Positions 53,791-62,135 of a stretch of 64,000 nucleotides of DNA are shown here, one piece after another. The notes beneath the pieces were generated by a model. That model made no database searches. It had not been told where the DNA came from and saw only the letters and a program-made list of their open reading frames with translations. Origin of the DNA: Flavobacterium covae (lineage in GTDB: Bacteria; Bacteroidota; Bacteroidia; Flavobacteriales; Flavobacteriaceae); the NCBI GenBank assembly GCA_019565575.1, contig CP067379.1, positions 1,116,001 to 1,180,000 of the forward strand, written 5' to 3'. Position numbers and translations under genes: made by a program. The number at the start of each line of letters is the position of its first letter. Position 1 is the first letter of the stretch.

Positions 53791-54845
53791 TGGGATTAAG
53801 ACTTAAAAAATCATATAAATTCGCTTTTCGATCTTCTACATATATTACCCTGTTTTCAACAGGGTTAGTGCTTTTATTAACCTATTTGTTCTTTTTAATT
53901 AATTGGTTATTTATAAGTGTTTTTGCTTGCTTAACCATGTCTTTTTCATTTTTCGTTTTACAATATCGAGTAGAAAAATTTATTTACAAACGAGTAAAGA
54001 AAATTTATGATGAAATTTCTTTCTTAGATGCCGTAGATTTTAAAAACCAAGCTATAACTACCGATATGGCTACATTGACTAAACAGGTTAAAAAATTTGC
54101 AACGGATAAAAAGTTAGAAATTGAAATGTTAAAAGATCGTGAAGAATATAGAAGAGAATTTTTAGGAAATGTTTCACATGAACTAAAGACCCCTCTTTTT
54201 ACAGTTCAAGGTTATATTTCAACCTTACTAGATGGTGCACATAAAGACAAAATATTAAGAAAGAAATATTTAGAAAGAGCAGAAAAAGGCGTTGAAAGAT
54301 TGGTTTATATTGTTAATGATTTAGACATGATTGCTAAATTAGAATTAGGAGATGAAACGCTGAATATTCAATCATTTGATATTGTTGCATTAGCTCAAGA
54401 AGTAATGGATTTACTAGAGATTAAAGCAAATACTAAAGAAATTACCTTAAGTTTTGATGAAAAATATATTAAGCCTATAGAGGTAATGGCTGATAAACAA
54501 AAAATTCAACAAGTTCTGATTAATCTAATAGTAAATTCTATTAAGTACGGTAAAGAAAAAGGATCAACCGAAATTTGTATAGATGAATTAGAAAATAATA
54601 AAGTATTAATACGTGTTATGGATAATGGTGAAGGTATTGAACGAAAACATATTCCTAGATTATTTGAGCGTTTCTTTAGGGTAGATAAAAGTGGGTCTCG
54701 AATGGAAGGAGGCTCTGGTTTAGGGTTGTCTATAGTAAAACATATTATTGAAGCTCATCATGAAAAAATATATGTAAAAAGTACATTTAATAAAGGTTCT
54801 GAATTTTTATTTACACTTCAGAGTGCTAATCAATTTACTGCTTAA
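53790..54845 (+). CDS. Membrane sensor histidine kinase
   Basis: Two N-terminal helices with a very short external loop, then the dimerisation domain with phospho-accepting His in FLGNVSHELKTPLFTVQGY. The catalytic domain has N-box LINLIVNSIKYG, G1 DNGEGIERKHI and G2 GGSGLGLSIVKHI. Architecture as in PhoR-type kinases. A small or absent sensor domain suggests that it senses through the membrane or a partner. Confidence 0.93.
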   Translation: MGLRLKKSYKFAFRSSTYITLFSTGLVLLLTYLFFLINWLFISVFACLTMSFSFFVLQYRVEKFIYKRVKKIYDEISFLDAVDFKNQAITTDMATLTKQVKKFATDKKLEIEMLKDREEYRREFLGNVSHELKTPLFTVQGYISTLLDGAHKDKILRKKYLERAEKGVERLVYIVNDLDMIAKLELGDETLNIQSFDIVALAQEVMDLLEIKANTKEITLSFDEKYIKPIEVMADKQKIQQVLINLIVNSIKYGKEKGSTEICIDELENNKVLIRVMDNGEGIERKHIPRLFERFFRVDKSGSRMEGGSGLGLSIVKHIIEAHHEKIYVKSTFNKGSEFLFTLQSANQFTA

Positions 54846-54966
54846 GACATTGTTTTATTATTTTTAATGTTAATAAATTGTAAAGTAAATGTTTTTTAAT
54901 TGTTAATTATATAAGTTTTTTTAAATTTGATGGAGACTATTTGTAGAACCCATAAAATTTTGAATT

Positions 54967-55284
54967 ATGAAAAAACGTATATCAATCATTACTTTATTAT
55001 TTACAGTAGCCAGTTTTGCTCAGTTAATAGAGCCTAAATATGAGATTCAAAATAATTTAATAAAAGCCACTTACTATTATGACAATGGTAAAATAATGCA
55101 AGAAGGTTTTTATAAAGACGGGAAAGTTCATGGGAAATGGGTTTCCTATACGAAAGAAGGAAACGAGTTAGCTACAGGACAATATGAATCGGGACAAAAA
55201 GTAGGAACTTGGATTTTTAAAGAAAACGGGGTCATAGCTCAAGTAAACTATAATGATAATCGTTTAGTTAACTTTAAAAAATGA
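54967..55284 (+). CDS. Secreted MORN-repeat (YwqK-like) protein
   Basis: 105 residues with a signal peptide (LLFTVASFAQ) and three MORN-type repeats of the pattern YYxNGKxxxEGxYKDGKxHGxW (YYDNGKIMQEGFYKDGKVHG, GQYESGQKVGTWIFKENG). Such proteins are often annotated as toxin-antitoxin YwqK antitoxins, but no toxin gene is adjacent; that name should not be trusted. Confidence 0.8.
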   Translation: MKKRISIITLLFTVASFAQLIEPKYEIQNNLIKATYYYDNGKIMQEGFYKDGKVHGKWVSYTKEGNELATGQYESGQKVGTWIFKENGVIAQVNYNDNRLVNFKK

Positions 55285-55302
55285 TAACTGTTTGAAATAA
55301 AT

Positions 55303-55428
55303 GAGGCGGTCCCAAAAGTAATAAATCAACATGCAGTTTGTCACTCCGAATGAGGAGTCTCATAGTCAACATTGTGTGATTTCTCCCTTTGGTCTAAATG
55401 AAAGATTGTGAACTTTTTGGACAGTCTC
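55303..55428. mobile_element. MITE-like element, 126 bp
   Basis: Ends are GAGGCGGTCCCAAAAGT and (complement) GAGACTGTCCAAAAAGT, 13 of 17 identical to each other and similar to the IS1182 ends in this window (GAGGCTGTCCWAAAAG). The interior has no coding potential. It contains a TGTCACTCCGAATGAGGAG motif reminiscent of dispersed repeats of Flavobacterium genomes. Confidence 0.55.
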
Positions 55429-55486
55429 ACTATAAATATTAATATATTACCTTAAAAGAAGACAAGTAGAGTACGTTTAAAAATCA

Positions 55487-56558
55487 CTATTTGTCTTCTA
55501 AATTAAAAACTTCTAAATATTTTTTCCAGTTAACTTTATTCTGAAATGGAATAAAACCTTTAAAATCATTTATTTGTTCTAGTTTTTTAAGACTAAATTC
55601 ATCTTGCATACAATACGGACTTATCAGTTCATCACTTAGTTTATGTGCTAAATATATTTGTTCGTATTGTCCAGGAGTAGGAATAAAAAAAGCTTTTTTA
55701 CCTATGCAAGCTAAATCCATAACGGTGGTATAGCCAGAACGGCAAATAATGTATTCACTCGTGTTAATGGCAATTTCTAATTGATCAGAACTCATGAAAT
55801 TATAAAAAGTAAAAATGCCTTCATTGTTGATTTTTTGCTCTTTATCAACTTTCCCTTTTATAAATAAGACAGATCCCTTATAGTCTTTTAATTCTAATAT
55901 TAATTTTTTTCAAGAAGACTTCTTTGTGGTTCAGGACCTGATAAAATAACCATGAGATCATACTGAATATTTAATTTTTGTTTTTTAAAACGACTGATAG
56001 GACCTAAATAAAAAACATTTTTCAGAGGCTCTTTTAGATGACCTAAATCACCTGTTAAATTTTTATCTCCTTCAAAATCGGGTACCCAACAAGACGTATA
56101 TTGTTTAACCACTAGTTGGTGTAACCAAGAAGTAATCAAAGTCGTATTGCCAGTTAAAACATTTAATTGATGAGTAATATAAACACAAGGTATTTTTTTT
56201 GAATAAATACCCAACCGATTATCAGAAATAATACCTTGTATATTGTAAATTCTAATAATCTTTTTTGTTGCTAATCTTTCTAAAAAAACGGCTTTTAAAA
56301 TAGTATGACCATTGCTTATTAATTTCCATTTAAAAAAACAACCCTTTTTGCATATTTTATTCTATACGAAGGAATTGAGATAAAAGTTAAATATGGAAAT
56401 TCAAATTTTAATAATTCAAGAGCCTCACCATCTGAGGCTATAATAGGATTCATGCCATGGGCTAAGAGGGCTCTTATAATAGGAATACAACGCGTGGCGT
56501 GACCTAAACCCCAATTAAGAGGGGCTACAAGTATGTTTTTAGTTGTTTTCAAATACAA
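55487..56558 (-). CDS. MurG-like (GT28-type) glycosyltransferase (two frame breaks)
   Basis: Starts NILVAPLNWGLGHATRC, the typical opening of flavobacterial GT-B transferases of this group. The C-terminal part has a donor-site region (CRSGYTTVMDLACIGKKAFF, TPGQYEQIYLA) as in MurG. The frame is broken at T7/A7 runs near 56332-56338 and 55904-55910, each lacking one base. Restored, it is about 357 residues. Acceptor unknown, possibly a membrane lipid or polysaccharide. Confidence 0.8.
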
Positions 56559-56611
56559 TATTTATAAAAGAAAGGTAAAGATAAAACACTTTATTATACC
56601 ACATAATTATT

Positions 56612-56619
56612 TAATTTTG
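56612..56619 (+). promoter_or_regulatory. TAATTTTG -7 box for trmB
   Basis: A TAnnTTTG match followed by C, 18 bases before the GTG start. Confidence 0.5.
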
Positions 56620-56637
56620 CCAAAACTTTAAGAAATT

Positions 56638-57312
56638 GTGGGAAGTAAAAATAAATTAAAACGTTTTAAAGAAAATGAAATTTTTGATAATGTTATTCAA
56701 CCTACTCGTGATGAGGTAGTTAATGGAGATTTTCCTTACAAAGGAAAATGGCGTTCAACATTTTTCAAAAATGATAATCCGATTATAGTAGAATTAGGAT
56801 GCGGTAAAGGAGAGTATACCATAGGCTTAGCTTCAAGAAATCCGAATGTAAATTATATAGGAATAGATGTTAAAGGTGCTCGTTTTTGGAGAGGTGCTAA
56901 AACAGCCGTAGAAAATGGTATGAATAATACAGCTTTTGTACGCACTCAAATTGAGTTAATAGAAGGTGTTTTTGATGCGCATGAAATTGATGAGATCTGG
57001 ATTACATTTCCCGATCCACAAATTAAATACAAACGTACAAAACATCGTATGACCAACAGTGAGTTCTTAAAAATATATAAAAGAATTTTAAAACCTGATG
57101 GAGTTGTAAATCTAAAAACAGACAGTGAATTTATGCACGGATATACATTAGGATTGCTACATGGTGAAGGACATGAAGTATTATATGCTAATCATAATAT
57201 ATATAAAAACGAGGGTGCTCCTAACGAAGTTCTAGAAATACAAACGTTTTATGAAAAGCAATATTTAGAAATTAATAAAGCAATTACCTATATCCGTTTT
57301 AGAATTAAATAG
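56638..57312 (+). CDS. trmB: tRNA (guanine-N7)-methyltransferase
   Basis: Methylates G46 of tRNA with SAM. SAM-binding VELGCGKGEYTIGLA and the TrmB signature TFPDPQIKYKRTKHRMT are present. Starts with GTG: the following GSKNKLKRFKENEIFDNV matches the usual start of the family. 224 residues, complete. Confidence 0.95.
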   Translation: MGSKNKLKRFKENEIFDNVIQPTRDEVVNGDFPYKGKWRSTFFKNDNPIIVELGCGKGEYTIGLASRNPNVNYIGIDVKGARFWRGAKTAVENGMNNTAFVRTQIELIEGVFDAHEIDEIWITFPDPQIKYKRTKHRMTNSEFLKIYKRILKPDGVVNLKTDSEFMHGYTLGLLHGEGHEVLYANHNIYKNEGAPNEVLEIQTFYEKQYLEINKAITYIRFRIK

Positions 57313-57366
57313 TGACAAAGAATAAAAAATAAAGAAAATATTATTTTTGATAACTATTCCTATAAT

Positions 57367-57955
57367 ATGAAGCTGCTCAACCAGTATTTCTACGAAGTTA
57401 GTAAATCAAAACTATTAAAAACTCAATGATGATAGCAACATAACAGTGTTAGAAAAGGATGATGCTTTGCCAAATAATTCAGAATTTATTGGAGAGGTCA
57501 AAATTAGAGATACTGGATTTACTACTGATTTGCAGATATGACAAAGGCGTTACAGATGCAAAAAAATCAGGCAGAAATATTATAAAATTAATTAAAGCAA
57601 AAATATAAGAAATAAAAGGAAAATCCAGATTACTAGAAGATAGTGATTACGCACCGATTTACTTTCATAGACCGAGTTTTGCAATAAGAATTTTATTAGG
57701 TTGCAAAATAAAAGATTCTAATGATTTTATAATAGACAGGTTAAGGAATGAAAAAAATGTTTATGAAACTAAGAATTTTGGTAGTCAGAGTTTTTGTGGA
57801 ACTTTAAAAACGAAAGAAGAAATCAAAATTAATATCGAAAAGGAAAAGAATATTTCGTTAGATGTGGTATTAATTTAGGTGTCTTTATAGGGAAAGTTGA
57901 AATAGAATTAATCGAAAACCATATTAGAACGAGAGAATTAGATAAAATAGAATAA
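57367..57955 (+). pseudogene. Multiply broken gene with DUF2846-like C-terminus
   Basis: No long frame, but translations of the three frames join into a coherent protein-like series. First ALPNNSEFIGEVKIRDTGFT (a motif of small flavobacterial lipoproteins), then GVTDAKKSGRNIIKLI, and then, after an in-frame stop near 57607, SDYAPIYFHRPSFAIRI. Next comes KEYFVRCGINLGVFIG, like the DUF2846 core, ending TRELDKIE at 57955. At least two of the shifts are homopolymer changes (T3 near 57530, A4 near 57850) that could be artefacts. The stop at 57607 and the poor N-terminus suggest real decay. This is the only stretch where I prefer a true pseudogene. Confidence 0.5.
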
Positions 57956-58032
57956 AGCGCTAAATAACCGTTTTACTAAACTATGGCTTTTTTGATTCAT
58001 TACAATTGTTAGTTTTAGAAATTAAAATTGTA

Positions 58033-58040
58033 TACATTTG
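58033..58040 (+). promoter_or_regulatory. TACATTTG -7 box upstream of the LysE gene
   Basis: TAnnTTTG match followed by C, 215 bases ahead of the LysE start, giving a long leader. Confidence 0.55.
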
Positions 58041-58097
58041 CAACAAAAAGTGTTAAAAACATGCAACTTTATAAAGAGGTGATGTATTTAATAAAAG

Positions 58098-58230
58098 TCA
58101 AAAGAAGCTGTTTTAATAATCTTTTTAATTTTGTAAAAGCTTCTTTTGATTTAGAAAAAACTTATTCAAAAGTAAAAATACGAGGTCATTTTCTATACTA
58201 AAAGACCAAAAGGTTTTCTTCTTGAATAAG
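58098..58230 (+). other. Structured leader upstream of the LysE-type exporter
   Basis: Two inverted repeats lie between the promoter and the start codon: AAAAGAAGCT at 58099-58108 with AGCTTCTTTT at 58139-58148, and CTTATTCAA at 58160-58168 with TTGAATAAG at 58222-58230. A 41-codon frame starting ATGCAACTTTAT at 58060 runs through the first. Function unknown. Confidence 0.4.
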
Positions 58231-58254
58231 TGCAAACCAACCAAATGATATAAA

Positions 58255-58879
58255 ATGTCTATTCTTCTAGCCTTTTTTTTAGCTACTTTTTTTTCAAGTA
58301 TGGGAGTTTTGCCACCAGGTATGCTTAATATGCGTGTAGCAGCTATCAGTATCAAAAAATCTATACGAAAAGCCAAAGAATTTATATTAGGAGTATCTAT
58401 CATAGTAACATTACAAAGTTTTTTAGGGTTTTATTTTGCCACCTTTTTTCAAAACCATCCACAACTAACAAAAAATTTAAAACTAGTCGGAATCATTATA
58501 TTTATTGCTTTAACTATATTTTTTTAGGGAAAGGCGTACAAAACGTGATTCAAACCAGTAAATTAGAAGCAAGTGAAACAAAAAGTAAAATCTCTCCTTT
58601 TTATCAAGGAATTACATTATCCATATTAAATGTTTTTCCTATCCCTTACTATGCCTTTTTAAGTTTATATTTTTCCGCATTTATACCCAATTTTTTTACA
58701 CCCATCATAGGAATAGCTTATGTTTTTGGAGCTGTATTAGGAAGTGCATTAGTTTATATCTTATACGCTTTTCTTTTTAAAAAATGGGAAAGCAAAATTT
58801 CATTTTTGTAAAAAATGTTAATTTTATTATCGCTACAGTTACAGGAATAATAGCCCTTTTTACATTATACAAATGGTAA
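58255..58879 (+). CDS. LysE-family amino acid exporter (two frame breaks)
   Basis: Membrane protein with about six helices of the LysE/RhtB translocator fold, with MGVLPPGMLNMRVAAISIKK in place of the family's N-terminal PGP motif region. T-runs at 58519-58525 (seven for eight) and 58804-58808 (five for six) each lost one base. Restored, it continues ISFFVKNVNFIIATVTG and ends at 58879, overlapping the next gene. Substrate unknown. Confidence 0.8.
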
Positions 58880-59214
58880 TTTCTAAAAAAGATAATGAAA
58901 ATTTTTTTGAACGAGTTTATGAAATAGTACGACAAATACCTTATGGTAAAGTAACGTCATACGGAGCCATAGCCAAAGCTCTTGGAGCTAGTAGATCTGC
59001 TAGAATGGTAGGTTGGGCAATGAATGCTTGTCATAGCATGAATGATGTACCAGCACATAGAGTAGTAAACAGAAACGGAGTCTTAACAGGCAAACATCAT
59101 TTTGATGGATCTAACTTAATGCAACAACTTTTAGAAAATGAAGGTATTAAAATAGTAGACAACCAAATTATTAATTTTAAAAAACATTTTTGGGAACCCC
59201 AAGTAGAACTCTAA
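58873..59214 (+). CDS. Alkyltransferase-like (ATL) protein lacking the catalytic cysteine
   Basis: 113 residues of the MGMT DNA-binding fold: YGKVTSYGAIAKALG (helix-turn-helix), SARMVGWAMNAC and the active-site region DVPAHRVVNRNG. The PCHR motif of true methyltransferases is PAHR, so the alkyl-accepting Cys is Ala. In characterised ATLs such a protein binds O6-alkylguanine and channels it to nucleotide excision repair instead of repairing it directly. It overlaps the end of the exporter gene by 7 bases. Confidence 0.88.
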   Translation: MVISKKDNENFFERVYEIVRQIPYGKVTSYGAIAKALGASRSARMVGWAMNACHSMNDVPAHRVVNRNGVLTGKHHFDGSNLMQQLLENEGIKIVDNQIINFKKHFWEPQVEL

Positions 59215-59312
59215 ATAATACTCGATTTTTTAAAACTACCACCCATTGTTTTCATTTATTATAAGATAAAAACTTTTAAACCTCTAAAGTTTTAAACTCC
59301 TAAACTTCTCAT

Positions 59313-59320
59313 TATCTTTG
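59313..59320 (+). promoter_or_regulatory. TATCTTTG -7 box for mrp
   Basis: TAnnTTTG match followed by C, 62 bases before the mrp start. Confidence 0.6.
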
Positions 59321-59382
59321 CAATCTAAAATCAGTTTAAATAAATATAAACTATTTAAATAGACTGCTAATAGTTATTAAAA

Positions 59383-60511
59383 ATGAAACTAGATAGAAAA
59401 GAAATATTAAAAGCGTTAGAAACCATATCTATTGCAGGTGAAGGCAAAAATATGATTGAAAGCGGTGCTGTTACCAATGTATTAACTTTTGGAAATGAAG
59501 TAATAGTAGATGTTACTTTAACAACTCCAGCCATGCATATTAAAAAACGAGCAGAAGATGATATTCGTAAACTAATTCATGAAACATTTTCTCCAGAAAT
59601 AACAGTAAAAGTAAACATAAAAGTAGAAGTACCTGAGAAAAATGAGATAAAAGGAAAAACAATTCCAGGAATTTCTAATATTATTGCGATTGCTTCCAGG
59701 TAAAGGAGGAGTAGGTAAGTCAACAACCACTGCAAATTTAGCCGTTACTTTAGGCAAAATGGGATTTAAAGTAGGTGTTTTAGATGCAGATATTTATGGC
59801 CCTTCTATGCCTATTATGTTTGATGTTGAAAATGAAAAACCAACATCTATAGAAATAGAAGGTAAATCAAAGATGAAACCAGTAGAAAGTTATGAAATTA
59901 AGCTACTTTCCATCGGTTTTTTTACAGCACCTAGTCAAGCCGTAATATGGCGTGGTCCTATGGCAGCAAAAGCTTTGAATCAAATGATTTTTGACGCTGC
60001 TTGGGGCGAATTAGATTTTTTACTTATTGATCTACCTCCTGGAACAGGAGATATTCATTTATCAATCATGCAATCTCTACCTATTACAGGAGCAGTAGTA
60101 GTAAGTACTCCACAAGCTGTGGCGTTAGCAGATGCTAAAAAAGGAGTATCTATGTTTTTATCCGAAAGTATTAATGTACCTGTATTAGGAATTATTGAAA
60201 ACATGGCATATTTCACACCAGAAGAATTACCAAATAATAAATACTATATTTTTGGTAAAGAAGGAGCTAAAAATTTAGCGGAAGATTTACAAGTACCATT
60301 CTTAGGTGAAATACCAATTGTACAAAGTATTCGTGAAGCTGGAGATTATGGTAGACCAGCAGCTTTACAGACAGCTTCACCCTTAGAAAAAGTGTTTGAA
60401 GAAATTGCTCGAAATGTAGTAGAAGAAACAGTTAAGAGAAACAAAGATCTTCCTCCTACAGAAGCGATTAAAATAACAACAATGGCTGGCTGTTCAGCTA
60501 CAAAAAAATAG
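59383..60511 (+). CDS. mrp: Mrp/ApbC iron-sulfur carrier P-loop ATPase (one frame break)
   Basis: Carries Fe-S clusters to apo-proteins. It has an N-terminal MIP18-like (DUF59) domain (VTLTTPAMHIKKRAEDDIRK), then the deviant Walker A KGGVGKSTTTANLAVTLG and DADIYGPSMPIMF. The frame is broken exactly in the Walker region: CTTCCAG at 59693-59699 should be CTTCAG, which restores NIIAIASGKGGVGKST. The restored length of about 375 residues is normal. Followed by the NifU-like gene, a functional pair. Confidence 0.95.
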
Positions 60512-60581
60512 TCTTAAGATATCAGTCACAATGATTTGTCTATCTTGTGACTACAAGCCGTAAATGTAAATAGAAAGAAAG

Positions 60582-60821
60582 ATGACAAATCAAGAATTAG
60601 AACAAAACGTTATAAAAGCTTTAGATGAAATACGTCCTTTTCTTAAATCCGATGGAGGAGATATTACACTAATTAGTATAGAAGATAAATTAGTGAAGGT
60701 TCGTTTAGAAGGAGCTTGTACAAATTGTAATTTAAGCATCAGTACGCTAAAAGCAGGAGTAGAAACCACAATCAAAAAATATGCTCCACAAATTGAAAGT
60801 GTAATTAATGTTAGTCAATAA
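60582..60821 (+). CDS. NifU C-terminal domain (Nfu-type) Fe-S scaffold
   Basis: 79 residues, with the cluster-binding motif CTNC in LEGACTNCNLSISTLKAG. It makes or carries 4Fe-4S clusters in the cytosol, a natural partner of the Mrp protein upstream. Confidence 0.93.
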   Translation: MTNQELEQNVIKALDEIRPFLKSDGGDITLISIEDKLVKVRLEGACTNCNLSISTLKAGVETTIKKYAPQIESVINVSQ

Positions 60822-60926
60822 ATTTAAGAAATATTTACAAATTTTCTTATTGATAAATATCATGATTTTTATCCGATATTTAATAGAACTTTAAAACCTT
60901 AATCTCCCTTTTAAAATTTAAACGAA

Positions 60927-61985
60927 ATGATAGAAACAGATATACTTATTATAGGTGCAGGACCTACAGGCCTTTTCGCGGTATTTGAAGCAGGTTTGTT
61001 GAAATTAAAATGCCACTTAATAGACGGTTTACCACAACCAGGAGGACAACTAACTGAATTGTATCCTAAAAAACCCATTTTTGATATTCCTGGTTTCCCT
61101 TCTGTAAATGCAGGTGACCTGATTGATAATTTAATGGAACAAATAAAGCAATTTCAACCTGGTTTTACACTAAATGAAGTAGCTGAAAAAATTCAAAAGT
61201 TAGAAGATGGAACCTTTATTGTAACTACCAATAAAGGAACAGAACATCATGCTAAGGCAGTAGCCATTGCTGGTGGATTAGGGATTTTTGAACCTAGAAA
61301 ACCAGTTTTAAAAGACCTAGAATTTTATGAACAAGAAGATAGAGGAGTAGAATATTTTGTAAAAGATCCTGAAAAATTCCGTGATAAAAAAATTGTAATC
61401 TCAGGAGGAGGTGATTCCGCTCTTGATTGGACCGTTTTCTTGTCAAAAGTAGCTTCCGAAGTAACATTAGTACACCGTCGTAACGAATTTAGAGGAGCTT
61501 TAGATTCTGTTGAAAAAGTACAAGAACTAAAAAAACAAGGAAAAATTAAATTAATTACAGAAGCAGAAGTATGCGGTTTCAAAGGTTCTGAACGAATTGA
61601 ATCAGTAGATATTCAAGTAGGAACAGCAAGAATGAACGTAGTTTGCGATTACTTTATTCCCCTTTTTGGTTTAACACCTAAATTAGGTCCCATCGCTAAT
61701 TGGGGACTTGAAATAGAAAAAAACGCAATCAAAGTAAATAATGCGTTAGATTATCAAACAAATATAGAAGGTATTTACGCTATAGGTGATGTAAACATAT
61801 ACCCAGGTAAATTGAAACTTATCTTATGTGGTTTTCATGAGGCAACCCTTATGTGCCAGAGTGTTTACAATAAATTAAATCCAGGTAAAAAATATGTTTT
61901 AAAATATACTACAGTTTCAGGAATTGATGGCTTTGATGGATCAAGAAAAGAAGCTGAAAAAGCAGTTGTAAAAGCAATCCAATAA
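60927..61985 (+). CDS. YumC-like ferredoxin/flavodoxin-NADP+ reductase
   Basis: Thioredoxin-reductase-like flavoprotein without the redox CxxC. It has the FAD-binding IIGAGPTGLFAVFEAG, the NADPH-binding SGGGDSALDWTVFL and the FAD motif YAIGDVNIYPGKLKL. 352 residues, complete. It could supply electrons for Fe-S assembly by the preceding genes. Confidence 0.93.
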   Translation: MIETDILIIGAGPTGLFAVFEAGLLKLKCHLIDGLPQPGGQLTELYPKKPIFDIPGFPSVNAGDLIDNLMEQIKQFQPGFTLNEVAEKIQKLEDGTFIVTTNKGTEHHAKAVAIAGGLGIFEPRKPVLKDLEFYEQEDRGVEYFVKDPEKFRDKKIVISGGGDSALDWTVFLSKVASEVTLVHRRNEFRGALDSVEKVQELKKQGKIKLITEAEVCGFKGSERIESVDIQVGTARMNVVCDYFIPLFGLTPKLGPIANWGLEIEKNAIKVNNALDYQTNIEGIYAIGDVNIYPGKLKLILCGFHEATLMCQSVYNKLNPGKKYVLKYTTVSGIDGFDGSRKEAEKAVVKAIQ

Positions 61986-61991
61986 AATATA

Positions 61992-62135
61992 AGGCTGTTC
62001 AAAAAACAATAAAAACCTTTTTTATTAGTGATAGGAAGAAATTGTATCTACCTGTATTATCTAATTTGCTTCAAGTCTTCTTTAAAAATTAGTCAAAGCA
62101 AACAAATAAGAAGTATATTGTTTTAGAACAGCCTC
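61992..62135. mobile_element. MITE-like element, 144 bp, overlapping the EamA stop
   Basis: Ends read AGGCTGTTCAAAAAACAATA and, on the complement, GAGGCTGTTCTAAAACAATA: about 18 of 20 identical. It lies between the convergent reductase and EamA genes, and its right end contains part of the EamA stop codon. It may also serve as the common terminator. Confidence 0.6.

Noticed and set aside
54967..55284. Antitoxin of a toxin-antitoxin pair
   Set aside because: MORN repeats only; no toxin gene on either side.
446..59699. CTTCCA sites as programmed +1 or -1 frameshift signals
   Set aside because: Seen on both strands relative to the genes, without a shared codon phase, stop codon or stimulator, and in genes such as rpmF with no history of recoding.
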